NCBI GenBank assembly: GCA_035307785.1
Contig: DATGHS010000016.1
Location: 1-28,241 of the forward strand
DNA: 28,241 nt
Direction: 5' to 3'
DNA from: DATGHS01 sp035307785
GTDB lineage: Bacteria; Planctomycetota; Planctomycetia; Gemmatales; Gemmataceae
In this document: piece after piece, positions 1 through 7,215 of the stretch
Numbering within the stretch: the stretch's first letter is position 1
Layout: the number at the start of each line of letters is the position of its first letter
The notes under the pieces: model-generated
Seen by the model: only the letters and a program-made list of their open reading frames with translations
What the model was told of the DNA's origin: nothing
Database searches by the model: none
Made by a program: the position numbers and the translations under genes

Positions 1-132
1 GAGGTCGAAGAGCTGGTCGCCGATGATCTGAATGTTCTGTTCGTCGAGGATTTTCTTATCGACGAAATTCACCACGGTCACGTCGCCGACGTCTTCGAGC
101 TCGAGGCGTTTGCGGCGGGGTTGAGTCGTCAT
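1..132 (-). CDS. STAS-domain protein (anti-sigma factor antagonist-like), 3' end outside window
   Basis: Only the first 44 codons are inside the window, and the frame is open to the left edge. After a basic start (MTTQPRRKRLELED) comes a beta-strand pattern, GDVTVVNFVDKKILDEQNI, which resembles the opening of STAS domains of the SpoIIAA/anti-anti-sigma type. STAS proteins usually bind anti-sigma factors or act in partner-switching signalling in the cytoplasm. The ATG at 132 is preceded by AAGGAG (141-146) with an 8-nt spacer, which makes the start convincing. The phosphorylatable Ser/Thr and the rest of the fold lie outside the window, so the family is judged from the first two strands only. 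It could also be a STAS domain within a longer protein. Confidence 0.6.
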   Translation of the reverse strand, partial: MTTQPRRKRLELEDVGDVTVVNFVDKKILDEQNIQIIGDQLFDL

Positions 133-140
133 GCAATGGT

Positions 141-146
141 CTCCTT
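141..146 (-). promoter_or_regulatory. Ribosome binding site of the STAS gene
   Basis: AAGGAG on the minus strand, 8 nt before the ATG at 132. It is one of the strongest Shine-Dalgarno matches in the window and fixes the start of the truncated gene. Confidence 0.6.
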
Positions 147-369
147 GGGGCCGGTCCCAGCCGGCTCCCGGATCATAACTCGAATAACGAACCTAGAGAA
201 GGGGACGCGATTGAGATTATTCTTTCGCTTCGCTTGGATCGTGTCAAGCGCTTTCCCTTGCTATTTTTGGACTTCGGGCGACCGCCAGACATGATATGCC
301 GGTCGCCGCAGTCCGCAAGGGGGAATCGCCCCGAAGAAATAGCAGGCACCGGACATTCGGCTTGCGTTG

Positions 370-425
370 GTCAGGCTTACCAGCCTGACCGCTCCGACTG
401 GAACGGTCGGGCTGGAAAGCCTGAC
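370..425. repeat. Palindromic repeat, family A (CAGGCTT..AGCCTG type)
   Basis: Two 22-nt arms (370-391 and 404-425) are inverted complements with 20 of 22 matches, around a 12-nt spacer. Each arm is itself a near-palindrome: GTCAGGCT at one end and AGCCTGAC near the other. The element is therefore a palindrome made of palindromes and could fold as one long hairpin or two short ones. It lies about 10 bases past the stop of the ATP-grasp gene ending at 435 and could act as a transcript end or stabiliser, but it has no T-run. Confidence 0.75.
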
Positions 426-434
426 TTACACGGA

Positions 435-1508
435 TCACGTTGCTTCCTGCATGGTGCGCTTGCGGCGGCGGCGCTTGCGGGCCTTTAAAATGCGGGCCGG
501 ATCTCGGGCCAGCGCGGCCTCGACAAGGTCGCGCACGAATTGGGCGTGCGACAATCCGACCACCGCCAGGCCGTTGATCATGGCGAGGCTGGTTAAGAAC
601 GGATTCGGATTCACTTCGAGGATGAACGGCTGTCCTTCCTTATTGACGCGGAGATCAACACGGGCGTAATCACGGCAATTTAGCAGCCGGTAGGCGCCGG
701 CCGAGACTTCGCAAATGCGGTCCATCAATTCGTTGGGGACGATGACAGGCGAAACCAGCGGTGTGGCCCGGTACTCCCACGAATCCTCGGCCCACTTGGC
801 GTCGTAGGAATAAATCGGCCAGAGATTCGGATCCTTGTACTTGATCTCGGCCAAGGGCAGCACATGCGCCGGGCAGCGGCCGTGCGAATCGGGCCGGCCA
901 TCCACCACGCTCACGTGAAACTCGCGTCCTTCAATATACTGCTCCACCAGCACCGGCCCGCCGAAGCGATCGAAGACGCGCTCCACGCGCTCGGCAAGCG
1001 CTGCCTGATTCGTCACCACGCTCGATTGGTCGATCCCCACGCTGGCATCTTGATTCGCGGGCTTCACGATCACCGGCCAGGGAAAATCCGGCTTCGGGCA
1101 AGGCAACCGCTCCACCGCGATCGCGGCCGCCGTGGGCAAGCCCGCGCCGCGAAGCATGTACTTGGTGCGGAGCTTGTCGCGCGCCATGGTCAGGGTGTCG
1201 GCCGGGCAGCCAGTAAACGGGATTCCGAGCCATTCGAGCACGCCGGCCACGGTCGTCTCCGTGTGCGGCCGGTCGGCCAGGCCTTCGAACAAATTGAATA
1301 CTGCATCGGGTCGGTCGTCGCGCAATTCGGCGAGAAACAGTTCCAGATCGTTGCCGATGCCGAGCTTGCGGATGCGGTACGGTCCCGCCGAGAGAATCTT
1401 CGTTACGCTCCGGACAATGTCGAGAATGTCGCGTTCCGAGGCGTAGTCGGGATGGTCGAGCGGCAGCACCGGCTCGTTGTAAAGAATCATTACCTGGGGA
1501 AGCATCAT
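435..1508 (-). CDS. ATP-grasp ligase, D-Ala-D-Ala ligase family (copy 1)
   Basis: The 357-residue cytoplasmic protein should form an amide or peptide bond through an acyl-phosphate intermediate made with ATP. Visible features are an N-terminal substrate domain ending in FNLFEG (71-76), the ATP-binding loop KPANQDASVGI (149-159), LVEQYIEGREF (187-197), the Ddl-like YSYDAKW (233-239), RVDLR (283-287) and the metal-binding end ILEVNPNP (296-303). The tail is strongly basic (KARKRRRRKR). It is a paralogue of the next gene upstream, with nearly the same length. The start is the ATG at 1508; the frame stays open upstream, but that part reads through a palindromic repeat and the end of the neighbour. 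It is probably co-transcribed with the upstream ATP-grasp gene and kamA. The substrate is unknown; a housekeeping Ddl is possible but less likely given the context. Confidence 0.8.
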   Translation of the reverse strand: MMLPQVMILYNEPVLPLDHPDYASERDILDIVRSVTKILSAGPYRIRKLGIGNDLELFLAELRDDRPDAVFNLFEGLADRPHTETTVAGVLEWLGIPFTGCPADTLTMARDKLRTKYMLRGAGLPTAAAIAVERLPCPKPDFPWPVIVKPANQDASVGIDQSSVVTNQAALAERVERVFDRFGGPVLVEQYIEGREFHVSVVDGRPDSHGRCPAHVLPLAEIKYKDPNLWPIYSYDAKWAEDSWEYRATPLVSPVIVPNELMDRICEVSAGAYRLLNCRDYARVDLRVNKEGQPFILEVNPNPFLTSLAMINGLAVVGLSHAQFVRDLVEAALARDPARILKARKRRRRKRTMQEAT

Positions 1509-1528
1509 GGTGCGATCTCTATGACATG

Positions 1529-1596
1529 TCAACGGAGAACGGAATTCATTCCGTTCTACACCCGTCGCGAACGGAATGAATTCCGTTCTCCGTTGA
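1529..1596. repeat. Perfect palindromic repeat, family B, overlapping a gene end
   Basis: Two 27-nt arms (1529-1555 and 1570-1596) are exact inverted complements around a 14-nt loop. Each arm contains the near-palindromic core ACGGAATTCATTCCGT. The repeat encodes the last 16 codons (341-356) and the stop of the upstream ATP-grasp gene and ends about 20 bases before the start of the next gene. In the transcript of the cluster it would form a very stable hairpin between the two ligase cistrons. Confidence 0.9.
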
Positions 1597-2616
1597 ATGC
1601 GAGGCTGCTTGCCGTTCCATTGCGGCGGAGACGATCCGTTCCACCAACTGAGCGTGATTAATTCCCATCCCTTTGGCCAAAAGAACAATGTCGCCCGTAA
1701 TCGGGTTCAGCCCCGGCAAAGGGTTGGCTTCCAGAAAGTACGGCACTCCTTCGCGCAAACGAAAATCCATTCGGCAAATATCCCGGCAACCGAGAACATC
1801 GAAGGCGAGCAGGGCGGATTCTTCCACGGCGTCGCGGTGCTCTTCCGAAATCTGAGCCGGGCATTCGTAATCAACCAGTTCCTTGTAGTTGCGCTTTACC
1901 TCCAGGCTGTAAATGAACCGGCCGGGTTTTCGCGGCACCACGTGCAGGATGCCGATGACGGCCGGGGGATCGTTCCCCCACACGCCGACCGTCAGTTCCT
2001 CGCCATCGATGAACTCCTCCACGAGCACCGTCTGATGATACTGTTGCCAAAGCTCGTAGACCAGCGGGCCGAAATCCTCGGCCCGCTCGATCAGGCATTT
2101 ATTGCGGATGCCCTTGCTCGACCCTTCGCATACGGGCTTGGCAATGACGGGTAAATCCAGCCCGGCATCGGGTAGAATCTCCTCGCCCATCCCTCTCAAA
2201 TCGGCGCTCGGCTGCGCGCCGAAAGCGATGGTCATGGCCCGCGGCACCTGCACGCCGACCGATTCCACTATCCGCCGTGCCCAATCCTTGTCGAGGCACA
2301 CGGCGAGTGTGGCTGGGTCGGAACCTGTATATTTGATGCCCAATGTTTCAAGAACGGCCGGAACGCGAGATTCGCGCGACCGGCCAATGCCTTGTCCTTC
2401 GGCGAAGTTAAAAACAAAATCGGGAGGATCGCTCAGCAGCTTTTCGAGCATCGGCCGGCCATTGCCTAGTTCTACCACCTCGTGGCCCAGGTCGCGAAGT
2501 ACGCCGGCAATGGCTTTCACCGTGGATGGATCGTCGAACTCTTCGAACAAGTCATCCGGCGCTCCGGCCGGCAACACCCGCTCGCCTTTGAGATCGAATG
2601 TGATACCGATTTTCAT
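1546..2616 (-). CDS. ATP-grasp ligase, D-Ala-D-Ala ligase family (copy 2)
   Basis: The 356-residue protein belongs to the same family as the next gene downstream. It shows FNFAEG (69-74), the ATP loop KPVCEGSSKGI (160-170), LVEEFIDGEEL (198-208), RMDFR (282-286) and FLEANPLPGL (294-303). Typical Ddl enzymes have a TS..SL stretch after the NtlPG motif; here it is NPITGDI, so the acceptor site probably differs from that of a true D-Ala-D-Ala ligase. Both paralogues end with a related HAQ.V...V.AA helix. The chosen start is ATG 2616 (MKIGITFDL), which begins the first beta-strand; a longer frame upstream runs into a repeat. A weak AGGG lies 11 nt upstream, at the edge of that repeat. Residues 341-356 and the stop are encoded by palindromic repeat B, so the tail is probably an acquired extension. 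Confidence 0.8.
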   Translation of the reverse strand: MKIGITFDLKGERVLPAGAPDDLFEEFDDPSTVKAIAGVLRDLGHEVVELGNGRPMLEKLLSDPPDFVFNFAEGQGIGRSRESRVPAVLETLGIKYTGSDPATLAVCLDKDWARRIVESVGVQVPRAMTIAFGAQPSADLRGMGEEILPDAGLDLPVIAKPVCEGSSKGIRNKCLIERAEDFGPLVYELWQQYHQTVLVEEFIDGEELTVGVWGNDPPAVIGILHVVPRKPGRFIYSLEVKRNYKELVDYECPAQISEEHRDAVEESALLAFDVLGCRDICRMDFRLREGVPYFLEANPLPGLNPITGDIVLLAKGMGINHAQLVERIVSAAMERQAASHSTENGIHSVRDGCRTE

Positions 2617-2627
2617 GCGAATCGATA

Positions 2628-2705
2628 CCCTGCACGCTCGAAGACTCGCGTGCGGACTTGGAGGAACCACTTCCAAGCCCGCAGCCGAGTCTTCGAGGCT
2701 GCGGG
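2628..2705. repeat. Palindromic repeat, family C, copy 1
   Basis: A dispersed element with CTCGAAGACTCG near one end and its complement CGAGTCTTCGAG near the other, flanked by GC-rich GCCCGCAGC and CTGCGGG. It lies between kamA and the ATP-grasp gene starting at 2616. A second copy is at 4513-4583, so the two copies flank kamA. The copies agree well at both ends and differ in the centre: this one has about 8 more bases, including GGAGGAACC. Confidence 0.85.
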
Positions 2706-2739
2706 GTTGCGGAATGGCGAACCTTGCTCACCCTCCCGG

Positions 2740-4188
2740 CTATGCTTCTTCGCCAAATAGCAATGGCACCGGCTTCTTCGCGCGGCCACTGCTCTTCTTG
2801 ACCGGCGGCTTCGGAGCAACATCGTGGCAACCACGTTCCGGCTTCGGCTCATCATCGACGACGGCCAACGTCCGGCGCTTGCGGCGAGCCATGCGCTCGT
2901 TGTTCTGGGGAATGATGGCCGACTGCGAGCCTTGCAGCAAGGCCGAGACGCCGCGCGTCTTGGTCGGCTGCACGGTGAGCGGTTTGTCTTCCGCCTGGTA
3001 GCGCACGAGCATGCCTTCGTAATTCCGCAGCACGACGGCATCGTCGGAAGCAGACACGAGGTAGTTCGGCATAAGCGGAATCTTGCCGCCGCCGTGGGGG
3101 CTATCGACCACGTACGTCGGAATCCCCAGGCCCGACATGTGGCCCCGCAAACCTTCCATGATCTCCAGGCCCTTCCAGACCGACGTGCGGAAATGCCCGG
3201 CCCCAATCACTGGATCGCAATGGAACATGTAATAGGGGCGAACCTTGATCCGCAGCAGCGCCCGGCACAAGTCACGGATGCATTCCAGGCTGTCGTTGAC
3301 TCCCTTTAGCAGCACAATGTGGTTATTCACCGGCATGCCCGCCCGCAACAGCGCCTTGCAAACGCGCGCGGCTTCCGGTGTAATCTCCCGCGGGTGGTTG
3401 AAGTGCGTTTGGATCCACACTTTATCGGCGGAAGCGAGTAGATCGATCAACTCTCGGTCATAAAGCTTTTGCGGCAAAGTCACCGGCACCCGGGTGCCGA
3501 TGCGGATCACATCGACATGGCGAATCTTGGCCAGGTTCTCGATGAAGAACCGCAGCTTGGGGTACGGCAAGGTCAGCGGATCGCCGCCGGAGACGATCAC
3601 ATCGCGAATTTCGGGATGAGCGCGGATGTATTCGATCATCCGCTCATCGTTGCGATTGATGGCGTCCCAGCCGCCACGAACCATGGTAGCCCGCTTGCGG
3701 GTGCAGAACCGGCAATACATGGTGCAAACATGGGTGGTGACGAGCAGCGCCCGGTCCGGATAGCGGTGCGTGAGCCCGGGGACCGGCGAGTCCTTGTCTT
3801 CTTCCAGCGGATCCTCGAGTTCAAAGCCCGACGGATTCTCGGCCTCCAGCGGCGACGTGACCGATTGGAGCCGAATGGGATCGTTCGGATCTTCCGGATC
3901 AATGAGCGAAAAGTAGTAAGGCGGAATCGCCAGCTTGTATTCGCCTTCGAGTTCTCCAATGGCTTCCAGTTCCTCGGGAGTAAAAGGCAGCAGGTCTCTT
4001 AATTGGCGGACAGACCGTATGGCATTCTGCGCTTGCCAGTGCCAGTCGTCCCAGACGTGATCGGCGACATCCTGCCAGAGGGGGTGGCGACGCGGTTTCC
4101 CTGGAGGCTCCTCTTCCTCCACGCCGCCGAGCGGCTGGGCCTTGGAAATGGGATATTCCAGCCCGCACCGCTGATCGGATTCGCTCAT
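2740..4188 (-). CDS. kamA: Lysine 2,3-aminomutase (KamA family radical SAM/PLP enzyme)
   Basis: It should interconvert L-lysine and L-beta-lysine using a 4Fe-4S cluster, S-adenosylmethionine and PLP. In 482 residues one sees the cluster motif CTMYCRFC (C155, C159, C162) followed by TRKR, the SAM-region GGDPL (201-205), and the PLP motif HGGGK with Lys369. In the clostridial enzyme two aspartates (D293, D330) hold the lysine side-chain amine; their equivalents here appear to be D325 (FHCD) and D362 (VVD, 7 residues before the PLP lysine). From memory, glutamate 2,3-aminomutase has Lys and Asn there, so lysine is the better substrate guess. The ATG at 4188 has GGAGG 11 nt upstream. The C-terminal 70 or so residues are a basic, low-complexity extension not needed for the fold. 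It is first in a leftward set with two ATP-grasp ligases. An EpmB role is less likely because no EpmA or EF-P gene is nearby. Confidence 0.88.
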   Translation of the reverse strand: MSESDQRCGLEYPISKAQPLGGVEEEEPPGKPRRHPLWQDVADHVWDDWHWQAQNAIRSVRQLRDLLPFTPEELEAIGELEGEYKLAIPPYYFSLIDPEDPNDPIRLQSVTSPLEAENPSGFELEDPLEEDKDSPVPGLTHRYPDRALLVTTHVCTMYCRFCTRKRATMVRGGWDAINRNDERMIEYIRAHPEIRDVIVSGGDPLTLPYPKLRFFIENLAKIRHVDVIRIGTRVPVTLPQKLYDRELIDLLASADKVWIQTHFNHPREITPEAARVCKALLRAGMPVNNHIVLLKGVNDSLECIRDLCRALLRIKVRPYYMFHCDPVIGAGHFRTSVWKGLEIMEGLRGHMSGLGIPTYVVDSPHGGGKIPLMPNYLVSASDDAVVLRNYEGMLVRYQAEDKPLTVQPTKTRGVSALLQGSQSAIIPQNNERMARRKRRTLAVVDDEPKPERGCHDVAPKPPVKKSSGRAKKPVPLLFGEEA

Positions 4189-4628
4189 AAACTAAAAGGC
4201 CTCCAATTGAGATAGGGGCCCACGCACCCACCGGACTCTTCGCTTGAGTTCATTCCCGTTCCTGCAGTCCGTGCCCGGCTCCACCGGTCTCGGATACTCA
4301 TTCGGATGGCCCCAACCCAACCGGGGCCTGGCTTCCAGATGCCGAAACGGTTACTTGGTCGAACTCAAACTCGATCACTCCGGCAAACGCGATCCGATTT
4401 AAGAGAGTATCGTAACTACGGCAACTGAAAATACAAGTTCGATCCGCGCGAATTATCGGAATTCTGCCAGATTTTTTTCGTGCGCTCGCAGCTGGCATCT
4501 GTTCGTTTTCATCCCGCACGCTCGAAGACTCGCGTGTGGGCTTGATGAAATATCGCCCGCAGCCGAGTCTTCGAGGCTGCGGGATTCTCACCCTACCATC
4601 ACATTCGCGCTTGTGTACACTGTTGGCC
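4189..4628. other. Divergent intergenic region between kamA and the permease gene
   Basis: These 440 bases must hold promoters for both directions. One sigma70-like candidate reads leftward: TTGCCG (4424-4419), a 17-nt gap, TAAATC (4401-4396). It would leave a leader of about 200 nt before kamA. This is a weak, pattern-only call. Close to the permease start is repeat C copy 2 (4513-4583). No riboswitch such as a lysine element was recognised, although the long leader would leave room for one. No small gene is convincing here. Confidence 0.4.
4513..4583. repeat. Palindromic repeat, family C, copy 2
   Basis: Second copy of the element at 2628-2705. The outer 20 nt at each end (starting CCCGCACGCTCG and ending GAGGCTGCGGG) are inverted complements with 18 of 20 matches. 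The interior also pairs partly (TGTGGGC with GCCCGCA). It ends 45 bases before the permease start, so it probably lies in that gene's leader or promoter. Confidence 0.85.
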
Positions 4629-6179
4629 ATGGACTCTGCGAAAGCTCCCGTCGAAACTCGCCAGCGCTTGCCGCGCGTGCTTGGCCCTTGGATGACGACG
4701 GCCATTGTTATTGGCACCGTCATTGGCTCTGGCGTCTTCAAGAAGCCGTATGCGGTCTCCAGTTCGGTCCCCGAGTTCGCCATGGTCATTGCCGTATGGG
4801 TCCTCGGCGGCCTGCTGGCCGGCTCCGGCGCGCTCGCGCTGGCCGAGGTCAACATTCTCTTTCCTCGCGCCGGCGGCAACTATGTCTTCTTGCGCGAAGG
4901 TTACGGCCGCTTCGCCGGCTTCCTTTGGGGCTGGGTCGAGTTCTGGATCATCCGCACCGGCTCCATAGCGGCTCTCGCTTCGGTCTTCGCTGAAGGTTTC
5001 CACGACGTTCTCCGCCAAGCGCGCAATCTGGAAGAAGGCACGCGTGTCTTCAGCTTCTGGACCCAGCAAGGGCTCACCGTCGCCGTGATCATGGGTTTGG
5101 CTCTGGTCAACGTGCGCGGAGTACGTTGGAGCGGGGGATTACAACTCTTCATTACTTTGGTCAAGATCGGATCGCTACTGGCCATCATTCTTTTGCCCTT
5201 CATCATGCTTGGCTTGACCAGCACCCCGTCTGCAGGCCCGAACACAGCAAATTTGAAACCAATTTGGCCGGAACCGTCGGACAAAAGCTCAACTTTCCCG
5301 GCAAGCCTGCTGAACACTCTCAGCACATACCACTGGGGACTGTTCCTGAAAGCCATGGTGGGCGTCATTTGGGCTTACCACGGCTGGATGAACCTGGGCC
5401 CGATCTCGGAAGAAGTGAAGGATCCGCAGCGGAACATCCCCCGCGGCCTAATTCTGGGCGTGGGCACCATCATATTACTGTATCTGGGTGCAAATCTGGC
5501 CTATTACCTGGTCGTACCGCGTGAAGATATCCTCACATTCGGTAAAGACATCCCGGTGTCGGCCATTTTCGCCAGGCGGCTACTGGGCCCGATCGGCGGT
5601 ACCCTCGCTTCGGCCGCCATTATGATCTCGGTTTTCGGAGCCCTGAACGGCAATATCCTCGTTGGCCCACGGCTTCTTTATGCAATGGGTGAAGATGGAA
5701 TGGCCCCCCGTTTCCTTCGGGGCGTTCACCCCCAGTATCGAACGCCGGCCACGGCCATCCTGGTCATGTCGGGCTGGGCCTCAGTAATGGTCATCATCGT
5801 GGCGGTCGCCTTCCAAATGCACGCATTCGGCGACCCCGACAAGGCCGGCAGTAAACCACCGTTCGACGTAATTACCGATTTTGCCATGTTTGGGGCCATC
5901 GCCCTCGAAACGCTGGCCGTGAAGTCGATCTTCCTTTTTCGCATCTACTACCCCAATGCCGAGCGGCCCTATCGCTGCCCGGGCTATCCCGTTGTGCCTG
6001 CGCTGTATTTCTGGATCATGGCATGTGTCTGGCTGAACATGTTTATGACACAAACTATTGAATCAATCTCAGGAATTGTCATCATGCTGATAGGCGCAGA
6101 ATGTTACCTGCTGTTCTTACAGAAGAGAAATCAGCCGCCGTTTACATTGGCACCGGCTAAGCCGCAAGCGGCTGAATAG
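4629..6179 (+). CDS. APC-superfamily amino acid permease
   Basis: A 516-residue inner-membrane transporter with about 12 hydrophobic segments. The first contains IGTVIGSGVFKKP, the unwound TM1 signature of the APC/LAT group where the substrate's carboxylate and amine bind. A second landmark is WAYHGWMNLGPISEEVKDPQRNIPRG, split here as WAYHGWMNLG and EEVKDPQRNIPRG, typical of the TM6-loop region. The start is the ATG at 4629 (MDSAKAPVETRQRLPRV); the same frame is open further upstream but reads through repeat C, so the longer version is rejected. It is divergent from kamA, which suggests amino-acid traffic linked to that cluster. The next gene begins 10 nt after its stop, so the two are probably co-transcribed. 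The substrate cannot be read from the sequence. Confidence 0.88.
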   Translation: MDSAKAPVETRQRLPRVLGPWMTTAIVIGTVIGSGVFKKPYAVSSSVPEFAMVIAVWVLGGLLAGSGALALAEVNILFPRAGGNYVFLREGYGRFAGFLWGWVEFWIIRTGSIAALASVFAEGFHDVLRQARNLEEGTRVFSFWTQQGLTVAVIMGLALVNVRGVRWSGGLQLFITLVKIGSLLAIILLPFIMLGLTSTPSAGPNTANLKPIWPEPSDKSSTFPASLLNTLSTYHWGLFLKAMVGVIWAYHGWMNLGPISEEVKDPQRNIPRGLILGVGTIILLYLGANLAYYLVVPREDILTFGKDIPVSAIFARRLLGPIGGTLASAAIMISVFGALNGNILVGPRLLYAMGEDGMAPRFLRGVHPQYRTPATAILVMSGWASVMVIIVAVAFQMHAFGDPDKAGSKPPFDVITDFAMFGAIALETLAVKSIFLFRIYYPNAERPYRCPGYPVVPALYFWIMACVWLNMFMTQTIESISGIVIMLIGAECYLLFLQKRNQPPFTLAPAKPQAAE

Positions 6180-6182
6180 GAG
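6177..6182 (+). promoter_or_regulatory. Ribosome binding site overlapping the permease stop codon
   Basis: The sequence TAGGAG contains the permease stop TAG (6177-6179) and the Shine-Dalgarno AGGAG for the gene at 6190, with a 7-nt spacer. This suggests translational coupling of the two genes. Confidence 0.6.
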
Positions 6183-6189
6183 TCTGCTC

Positions 6190-7089
6190 ATGGCCACTCC
6201 GGCCCCTTACCCCAAAGCGTTCGTCATTGCCGTCGAGGAGGCGCTGTCTCAGCTTGGCCTGAAGATCAAGGAATGGGACGATGAGCATCTTTCCGTCGTG
6301 GATGACAAGGAGAAGGAGTCGAAGGTCTACCTTGGCAATCTCTTCCGCCGGACGCAGAACCACCCGCCCGATGACTGGTCCGACATGGCGCTGCACTTTC
6401 TCAAGCACATTACTGCGCCAATGGACGATATCCCGGATGACCTCACCAAGTGCCCGTCGCAACTGATGCCGCGCATCGGTCAGCCGATCGATATACCGCA
6501 AGCCAAAGAGAAGCCATGGTCGGAACCGCTCAATGATACCGACTTGTGCCTGAACCTGGTGATCGACTACCCGGACCGCATGGCCTACGTGATGGAGCGG
6601 ATGATGGACGCCTCCGGCAGCTCTTCGCAGCCGTGGATTGACCAGGCGATGGACAACCTCACCGACCGCACGCCGAAAGAATGGGTACATATTATTGACG
6701 AAGACTCCGGCATCGCCTGCTCCACCGTAAATGATTCCTACGATGCCGCCCGCTCGCTGATCCTCGACCGGCTCATGCCCGACGACGCGGAATTCGGCTT
6801 CTTCGTGCTGCCGCTGGGCCGTGACCACCTTTTCTTTATGCCCGTGACGCAGGAAACCATGACCAAAGTGCACGTCCTGCGCATGCTGGGCGAGAGCAAC
6901 ATCCGCAAGACGCCGTATGCCATTTCCGACGAGGTCTACTGGGTGCACGACGGCATGTGGTATCACTTCCCGATTGAAGTAAAGAATGAAAAAGTCATCG
7001 TGTCGCCGCCCGAGGCATTTTTGCACGTGCTGAATCTGGTAGAGGAAGCAGGCGGAGAGGAAGGAGAAGAAGAGGCGGATGATTTGTAA
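6190..7089 (+). CDS. DUF1444-like protein of unknown function
   Basis: A 299-residue soluble, acidic protein without signal peptide or membrane segment. The central part reads like the DUF1444 (YtpQ) family: a run of the type AMDNLTDRTPKEW (about 155-167), then NDSYDAARSLILDRLM, and then FVLPLGRDHLFFMPV, with the characteristic RD-L pair. The family has no established biochemical role. The C-terminus is a highly acidic tail (EEAGGEEGEEEADDL). The ATG at 6190 follows a good AGGAG that overlaps the permease stop, so the gene is likely in an operon with the transporter. The family assignment is from pattern memory and is only moderately sure; that it is a real gene is much surer. Confidence 0.7.
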   Translation: MATPAPYPKAFVIAVEEALSQLGLKIKEWDDEHLSVVDDKEKESKVYLGNLFRRTQNHPPDDWSDMALHFLKHITAPMDDIPDDLTKCPSQLMPRIGQPIDIPQAKEKPWSEPLNDTDLCLNLVIDYPDRMAYVMERMMDASGSSSQPWIDQAMDNLTDRTPKEWVHIIDEDSGIACSTVNDSYDAARSLILDRLMPDDAEFGFFVLPLGRDHLFFMPVTQETMTKVHVLRMLGESNIRKTPYAISDEVYWVHDGMWYHFPIEVKNEKVIVSPPEAFLHVLNLVEEAGGEEGEEEADDL

Positions 7090-7215
7090 GAAGTAGAAAA
7101 TGTCAAAGCGCCGCGACTGCAGTCCATGGGCATCTTTCATTTCCGACACAGCACCTCTCCCATAAAACGATCACTCGGATTGTTTCGCATCCTCATTACT
7201 TGCATGTGATCAAAC

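Larger units (their letters stand above)
133..434. other. Intergenic region of about 300 bases without a gene
   Basis: This lies between the 3' end of the second ATP-grasp gene and the start of the STAS gene. It should hold the STAS promoter. No convincing -35/-10 pair was found, and the short frames that cross it show no recognisable protein. The only clear structure is the palindromic repeat at 370-425. Confidence 0.5.

Noticed and set aside
1509..1688. Longer reading of the downstream ATP-grasp gene, starting near 1688
   Set aside because: The extra 60 residues would be translated from the palindrome and the end of the neighbouring gene in another frame; the conserved fold begins at ATG 1508.
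2740..4188. KamA as EpmB, the EF-P lysine aminomutase
   Set aside because: The CTMYCRFCTRKR signature and the long length are closer to free-lysine aminomutases, and no epmA or efp gene is nearby; not excluded without a phylogeny.
4396..4424. Leftward promoter TTGCCG-17-TAAATC for kamA
   Set aside because: Matches are weak and single; it would leave a leader of about 200 nt. Mentioned only within the intergenic entry.
4536..4628. Longer permease start upstream of 4629
   Set aside because: The added 31 residues are encoded by repeat C and do not resemble any transporter N-terminus.
6157..7149. A 330-residue frame on the minus strand
   Set aside because: It lies opposite the DUF1444-like gene and its composition (His/Arg/Val-rich) is that of an antisense shadow.
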